Part shown: in pieces, positions 5,298 through 5,462 of the stretch
How the letters are laid out: the number at the start of each line of letters is the position of its first letter
Position numbering within the stretch: the stretch's first letter is position 1
NCBI GenBank assembly: GCA_025362535.1
Contig: JANYGE010000423.1
Coordinates: 1 to 5,462 of the forward strand
Length of the DNA stretch: 5,462 nucleotides
DNA from: Hyphomicrobiales bacterium
GTDB taxonomy: Bacteria > Pseudomonadota > Alphaproteobacteria > Rhizobiales > Aestuariivirgaceae
Reading direction: 5' to 3'
The notes under the pieces: model-generated
Databases searched by the model: none
What the model saw: only the letters and a program-made list of their open reading frames with translations
What the model was told of the DNA's origin: nothing
Program-made: the position numbers and the translations under genes

Positions 5298-5326
5298 AAG
5301 ATAAAACGTACGTTTTTACGTACGTT
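5298..5326 (-). terminator. Possible intrinsic terminator of greA, overlapping the yefM operator
   Basis: Read on the minus strand, arms AACGTACGT and ACGTACGTT form a 9-bp stem with an AAAA loop (bases 5326-5305). It is followed by TTATCTT, so the RNA would be a hairpin ending in a U-rich stretch 10 bases after the greA stop. The stem has only four G-C pairs and the U-tract is interrupted, so it is probably a weak terminator. The yefM operator explanation is stronger; both may hold. Confidence 0.35.
5305..5326. promoter_or_regulatory. YefM-YoeB operator: two CGTACG cores 12 bp apart
   Basis: AACGTACGTT at 5305-5314 is a 10-bp perfect palindrome. A second copy with one mismatch, TACGTACGTT, follows at 5317-5326. 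The two CGTACG cores (5307-5312 and 5319-5324) are exactly 12 bp apart centre to centre. The E. coli yefM operator is known for two palindromes with TGTACA cores at 12 bp spacing, so the architecture is shared while the core's outer bases differ. The site lies between the predicted -35 and the yefM start and overlaps the -10, as expected for autorepression. Confidence 0.78.
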
Positions 5327-5333
5327 CATGCAA
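5305..5333 (-). promoter_or_regulatory. Predicted yefM-yoeB promoter
   Basis: On the minus strand TTGCAT (5333-5328) and TACGTT (5310-5305) are 17 bases apart. The -35 matches four of six consensus bases and the -10 keeps the key T, A and final T. The start site would be about 5298, next to the yefM ATG, implying a leaderless or nearly leaderless message. Both operator halves lie inside this promoter. Confidence 0.4.
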
Positions 5334-5336
5334 GTC

Positions 5337-5462
5337 CTATTTCCAAGCCACTTTCACGATCTCATAGCTGCGGCCGCCGCCCGGGGTGTTCACTTCCACC
5401 GAGTCGCCTTTCTTCTTGCCAATGAGGGCGCGCGCGATGGGGCTGGAGATGGAGATTTTGCC
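5337..5462 (-). CDS. greA: Transcription elongation factor GreA, C-terminal part (gene cut by window edge)
   Basis: The last 41 codons of greA read in from the right edge and stop at TAG (5339-5337). The visible residues, [20 protein letters not shown] followed by [18 protein letters not shown], are the highly conserved end of the GreA C-terminal domain, including the [10 protein letters not shown] and P-G-G motifs. GreA binds RNA polymerase through its secondary channel and stimulates cleavage of backtracked RNA, rescuing stalled complexes. The C-terminal domain seen here is the FKBP-like part that docks on the polymerase; the N-terminal coiled coil lies outside the window. The yefM gene follows 39 bases downstream on the same strand, and the yefM -35 begins only 3 bases past the greA stop. 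Read-through from greA could therefore feed the toxin-antitoxin operon. Confidence 0.95.
   Translation of the reverse strand, partial: GKISISSPIARALIGKKKGDSVEVNTPGGGRSYEIVKVAWK

Noticed and set aside
1..5462. CRISPR array, insertion sequence, integrase, att site, tRNA or rRNA
   Set aside because: No repeat-spacer pattern, terminal inverted repeats with transposase, or RNA gene signature was found on either strand.

Overview
The window looks like chromosomal DNA of an alphaproteobacterium, most likely Rhizobiales (Hyphomicrobiales) or a close relative, with GC content in the low fifties per cent by eye. The basis is the gene set: a trxB-lysR pair divergent from an AsnC/Lrp gene, with greA nearby. 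From memory this is a conserved rhizobial neighbourhood (greA, lrp, trxB and an lsrB/vtlr-type lysR in Sinorhizobium, Agrobacterium and Brucella). No phage, insertion sequence, CRISPR array, tRNA or rRNA is visible, and no stretch of 300 bases lacks a gene.

Left part, 1-1973: the 3' end of a BrnA-like antitoxin gene (+) runs into the stop codon of a LysR regulator (-). The LysR gene lies 2 bases behind trxB (-), so trxB-lysR is probably one transcript. The trxB/lrp divergent gap (1974-2097) carries a perfect 11+9+11 inverted repeat over the probable trxB promoter, a good operator candidate.

Middle, 2098-4798 (+): an AsnC/Lrp regulator, a BenE-family membrane transporter and an RBBP9/YdeN-type serine hydrolase are joined by two ATGA stop/start overlaps. 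A glutathione-peroxidase-family gene follows 24 bases later. This looks like one operon. The first three genes resemble a regulator-importer-enzyme unit of unknown substrate. The peroxidase has the second cysteine of the thioredoxin-dependent subgroup, which ties it functionally to the divergent trxB.

Right part, 4792-5462 (-): a complete yefM-yoeB toxin-antitoxin operon with all expected YoeB catalytic residues sits directly behind the 3' end of greA. Its control region holds two CGTACG cores 12 bp apart, the layout known for the E. coli YefM-YoeB operator. The same bases can form a hairpin followed by a U-rich stretch in the greA transcript. The window is thus a conserved redox/transcription neighbourhood flanked by toxin-antitoxin genes that end inside the stop codons of their neighbours. 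I see no clearly new system. The points most worth checking are the dual-use yefM operator, the trxB palindrome, the cysteine-free LysR protein and the lrp-benE-hydrolase unit.
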